Of a stretch of DNA of 64,000 nucleotides, positions 60,031 through 64,000 are shown piece by piece; the first letter of the stretch is position 1, and every line of letters begins with the position of its first letter. The DNA is from Cercis canadensis (lineage: Eukaryota; Streptophyta; Magnoliopsida; Fabales; Fabaceae): the NCBI GenBank assembly GCA_003255065.1, contig QAOA01007606.1, positions 62,001 to 126,000 on the forward strand, written 5' to 3'. The notes under the pieces were generated by a model. The model searched no databases. It had not been told where the DNA came from and was given only the letters and a program-made list of their open reading frames with translations. A program made the translations under genes and the position numbers.

Positions 60031-61354
60031 CCCACCGCTACCTCAAGGAAGTCTCACTCACCTTCTCTTTTAGTATTTTGAACATTGGGGACAATGTTGA
60101 AATTTAAGTTTGGGGGTAGTGGGATTTTTATCCCTTTAGACCTTAGGGCATTTAGAATGTTTATTTATGCATGTTATTTTCTGATTTTAGGAGGTTAATC
60201 TATTTATTTTTTTAAAAAAAAATTTCTGAAAACCTTGGGCCTATGATAAAACTATTTTCTGTTGATCACATCTGTAGAAATATGATAGATGTTTTATGTA
60301 TGTCTGTTAAATCCCAGATTTTGTTTTTGTTGCTTGAATATCACTGCTTCCTTGAGCACAAAGCCTTGCCTGCTTGAATGTGGCATGATTTAGAAAGGAT
60401 TATGTAAACTAAGTCATTTCAAGAACTCATGAGCACTAGAACTTGCTTGATTGCCAGTCGAGGCGAAATTCTAGACTGCGCAATATTAAGGATATGATTC
60501 AGGCATTCTTTGTTAAGTTTGAGCCTTTCTAAGCTAATCCTGTGCATCAAATGTCATCCCTAGCTTACCCCCCTTGTTGAGCTTAATGTGACCTTTTCTT
60601 CGTCACCTGTATTGACACCCTAGCCATTGTTACATGACCCTGTGACTTGAACCTTATACCTAGAGCACATAATCAGTCTTAAGTGCACCAAGAGCTAAAA
60701 AGGTTAAGAAGAGTGGTGGAGAAAAGAAAAATGCTATGTAAAAAAAAAAAAAACTAAAAGTTTGAAAGAAAAAGGAATGATTTGAAGTATGAAATGTGGA
60801 TAAAGTGGCACAAAAAGGATTTGAAGAGAAAAACAAGTTTGGGGGTATTGAGGGAGAAGAAGAAGGATGCTTTTGAAAGATGCTCTAAAGCATATTATGT
60901 GTGATAGGTGGTTTTAGCCCTATTTTATTTTCTGATCTTTTATCTTACCCTTAGCCCAACCTCACATTACAAAACCTGTTAAAGCTCTGTTGATCCTTGG
61001 TTTTGTGTTCTGTTTACATTAGTGGAGATTGGCATGAAAAGCAAGCATATGGGGTTCCGAAGCACTTAAACTAGAGATTGACATTGATATAAGTGTGCAT
61101 AATTTGATTTAAATTGAGTTAGTAGGGTGGGCAAGGCTTATTTTCACACACACAGATCTTTTCAGTGCAGCAAGATAAATTTTGGGGTGAGGAAAGGCAT
61201 AAGTAGCATCTTGAAAATTTTCTAAGAAATGTGGTTGACTGAATCCTCTGAGGCCTGTATGGTGAGTAAGAAAAGTTAGCACTCTTGAGTGGCTCAAAAA
61301 TCAGAAGCTATTCTCCTTGCTCGAGGACTAGCAAGTATTAAGTTTGGGGGTATT
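60031..61354 (+). other. Athila element 2 3' non-coding region and polypurine tract
   Basis: Contains two AAGTTTGGGGGTA motifs early (near 60107 and 60836) and the functional-looking one, AAGTTTGGGGGTATT at about 61340-61354, directly before the 3' LTR. The stretch at about 60457-60476 (gtcgaggcgaaattctag) is conserved in element 1. No coding potential is seen. Confidence 0.75.
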
Positions 61355-62610
61355 TGTTGAGTGAATTTTATTCTCACTTTTTAGGTGTCCTAGCTTAAAC
61401 ATTTGAGTAGTTCTTGTAGATTAAATGGCTATTTAATGAGATTTTTATGTTAAATTGCAGATTCTATGGACTTGAGCAAAGAAACAAGGACTTTTGGGGA
61501 GTTTGGGGACATAAACCAGAGCTTGGGGTGCTCAGAAGCATTAGAAGGGAGAATCTGGCAGCAGCTCAGCGCCGCACCCCTCAATATTCAGAGGTGCGGC
61601 GCCTGAAAGTGAAAAGAGCCAGATTTCTTCCAGAGCAGCAGAGGTGCAGCGCCCATAATTAATTCGGCAGACGCGGCTTAATTTCTCTTGGTTTTAGGGC
61701 TTTAGAGTGAGGGGTATAAATAGGAAATCGAAGGAATTAGAAGGGGGTTGGTTCTTAGACACTTTTGGAGGCACAAAGGAGGCAAAGGAAGGATTGAAGG
61801 GAGGAGATGCAAGGCTGATTTGACCTTCAAACCAGAGTTTTTCCTCTTTTACCTTTGAATCATGCCTCAATTTTATTCTTTCTTATTCTCTTCATCTAGT
61901 ATGAACTAATTCTCTTATCTAAGGTACGATGTAGCCTAATTAGGACCAGCTGTAGTTTCTTATGAAGTTAATTCCATTATTTATCTCTTAAATTTGAGTA
62001 TTTATCTCTTCTCTTAATGCTTCTAATTGTCTGTCCAATAATTAGATGAACTGTTAATCACAATGAGACCGGAAGGAGAGTTGTGTGTCAAGTTCCTTGG
62101 GGTAAATGTCATGAGTTACATGGAGGATAGGAATATACCTCCATGGCTTGTGTAATCATTTAAAAAGATCCACAAAACTCAATGAATTCGTAATTATTGT
62201 AACTCGTATAGGGATATACAGGGTTAGTAATTAATGGATATGTACACTAGACCTTGGGAGAGGCTAGTGAATAAATTAGGGAATCTTGATTAGCAAATAA
62301 GAAGATAAATTGGAGTTAATGGAATATGGAATGAAAGCTGGGAGTAATTATGGTGAAATCGGAACCCTAGGTGTTTCTCTCTTGCTGAATCTATCATTTT
62401 TCTGGTTTAATTTGCTATTTTTCTGGTTTACATTGCTTTCATTCTATTTTTAGTTGTTTCATTGAAATATCTCCTTATCGATTGATTAGATAAAGTTAAG
62501 GTTAACTCTCTTTCGGTAGTTGGTACATTAGTCTTCGTGGGAACGATAAATTGATCTCATTTTATTACTTGCAAACGACAACGTACACTTGCGTTAGAAT
62601 TTTCACAACA
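61355..62610 (+). repeat. Athila element 2, 3' LTR (1256 bp)
   Basis: TGTTGAGTG to TTTTCACAACA, followed by TCTCT. TATAAATA box at 61715-61722; GC-rich inverted repeat at 61568-61603. High similarity to the 5' LTR implies a relatively recent insertion. Confidence 0.92.
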
Positions 62611-62615
62611 TCTCT

Positions 62616-64000
62616 AAAGTGTGAAGTCCACATAAGACTCTAAAGCATATCAAATTCCTCCAATCTACCTTGAGATTTGGACACGTGTTCAAATATGCAT
62701 TTAAGGGAAGGGGAAAATTCAAGTATTATTACACCAATGAAACAATTTAAGCTTTTAACTCTATTACTCGTGTCTTTATACCTCCTTTGATTTTAGCACA
62801 GAGCTTCTATGAGACTTGGAGTCTTGTTCAGAGTGAAAATCTTATCTCCCCTTTAATAATCTCTTTAAGATTATTCTACTGTAATGAATCTTGTTACTAG
62901 TTCATGGATTGGCTAATATTTTACCTAGATCTATCACACATGAGCCAGAAAAAGGAAATACAGGGTCATATGTGATTTTTTCAAATTGAAGGATGACAAA
63001 AAGTAGAATGCAAGTGATAGATACGAAAGAGATGGAAAATCGAGAAAGTCCTATGGCATCAATATTGGGAAGATTTGAACCAAGAGCAAAGAGGCAAGGC
63101 CAAGACAGTGTAATGAGTTTGAGAGATAAAACAACAAAAAATTGAGATCAAACTCTCGACTGAACGTGTTATTCGGTGTTACTGCTGCGCTTTGGTTCTA
63201 GGCTTTTTTTTTGGGTACTTTGACTAGAATTTGAATACAGAAACCCACAAATTATGATAACAACTTAAGTACCATTCGGCTACAAACCATTTGGTTCTCG
63301 GCATATTTGAACAAGCACCACAACATTGTTGACAATTGCAACCATTGAAAATTGTTGATTAAACTAGCAAAAGTGTTGCGGAAACATGGTGCAACACCTT
63401 TGCAATGGTTCTTGGGTGTTGGCGAAAGTGGCATTACCCATTCTTTTTTGCAATGGTTTTGTTGGTCATCTGCAACACCTTGTGGTTTCATTAAAGGAAA
63501 TGGTTCTAACTAGGCTGGTCAAAACCCAAACCAACCTGACCAAACGGATCAACCCAAACCAAACCGATGAATTGGTTTGGTTTAAATTTTTATATGGGTT
63601 GGGTTGGATTGAAATCTTTTAGTAAATATTATGTTGGGTTGGGTTTGTGTTAGCAAAAATGGTGAACCAATCTAACCCAACCCAACTCAACTATTTAGTA
63701 TTATTTTTTAAAATAAATATATTATATAATATATGAAATGTATCAGTATCATCATAAAATTAGAATTTGAAACATCAATCCTTTTTAATTGTGACTCTTT
63801 GATTTTAGTTAATCTTAATAAATTTTCCCCGTAAAATTTCTAGATATTCTCTAGGCCCTAGCAAAAATACAGTACATCTCTTGGTTCTCTCCCATTCTAT
63901 CATTCCCCATGTCTACTTTCTCTTCTTCAGCTCTTCTATAAATATTATTTTCAATCCTTCTCCAATTTTCATATGTTTTCTTATTTCTTTTAAAGGTATA
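62616..64000. other. Right flank: AT-rich DNA with one foldback-like segment
   Basis: No protein domain is recognised; the short open frames (63252-63491 minus, 63386-63622 plus) look fortuitous. Around 63517-63690, CAACCCAAACC-type and GGTTTGG/TTGGGTTGGG-type runs alternate on the same strand, which could fold back. It may be a small transposon remnant. No target duplication could be set. Confidence 0.4.

Larger units (their letters stand above)
50667..62610 (+). mobile_element. Athila element 2, 11944 bp, TSD TCTCT
   Basis: LTRs at 50667-51943 and 61355-62610 start TGTTGAGTG and end TTTTCACAACA. TCTCT flanks both sides (50662-50666 and 62611-62615). The order is 5' LTR, primer site, gag, protease, RT, RNase H, integrase, second ORF, polypurine tract and 3' LTR, the standard Athila arrangement. 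The left end lies 8 bp beyond the target duplication of the CACTA element. All coding parts have stops, so it is structurally near-complete but inactive. Confidence 0.93.

Noticed and set aside
1..64000. tRNA, rRNA, CRISPR array, bacterial operon or secondary-metabolite cluster
   Set aside because: No cloverleaf-like gene, rRNA stretch, spaced direct-repeat array or multi-gene operon was seen; the composition and content are those of plant nuclear repeats.

Overview
The window is nuclear DNA of a flowering plant, most likely a eudicot, from a gene-poor, repeat-dense compartment. It holds Ty1/copia and Ty3/gypsy LTR retrotransposons, an L1-type LINE, a CACTA DNA transposon and a Harbinger/Tourist-like MITE, many nested in one another. 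The only recognisable host gene is a fatty acyl-CoA reductase (FAR), and it is broken. Nothing indicates a bacterial, organellar or viral origin. No intact gene, tRNA, rRNA or CRISPR array is seen. I did not find a previously undescribed functional system; the interest lies in the nesting, the junctions and the rearrangements.

Layout. 1-24.1 kb: a tandem duplication of about 12.1 kb. Positions 1-6140 are the end of one unit and 6141-18253 the next. Each unit has an Athila LTR, an L1 fragment (+ strand) and an Ale-like copia element (- strand) inserted in the L1. The first copia copy also carries an 849-bp MITE (4390-5238), absent from the second copy. Between them (6141-13520) is an Athila element on the - strand that kept gag-protease but lost RT, RNase H and integrase. 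The second copia is interrupted in gag by a 4267-bp solo LTR (19721-23987, TSD AACTT). A related LTR in opposite orientation follows, up to 28407, giving an inverted pair. 29.2-38.1 kb: a FAR pseudogene (- strand, about nine exons) split by a 5981-bp CRM-like gypsy element (30258-36238, TSD CTTAC) that landed at an exon/intron border. 38.35-44.96 kb: a probable large copia LTR hosting a 5272-bp Reina-like chromovirus (39150-44421, TSD GAGAG). 46355-50655: a CACTA element (TSD CTT) with a decayed En/Spm-type gene and telomere-like TTTAGGG-rich blocks. 50667-62610: an almost structurally complete Athila element (11944 bp, TSD TCTCT) with gag, protease, RT, RNase H, integrase and a second ORF, all carrying stops or frameshifts. 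62.6-64 kb: unannotated AT-rich DNA.

Five single N bases occur (21729, 24720, 34040, 44958, 45397). Four are followed by DNA that repeats, nearly identically, the few hundred bases before the N. These look like assembly joins rather than biology, so local copy number there should not be trusted.

Relative order from nesting: L1, then copia inside L1, then tandem duplication, then MITE; copia, then solo LTR; FAR, then CRM; large copia LTR, then Reina. CRM, Athila and other gypsy elements together suggest pericentromeric heterochromatin, which is an inference. All element boundaries, TSDs and lesions were read by eye; no alignment or database search was run.
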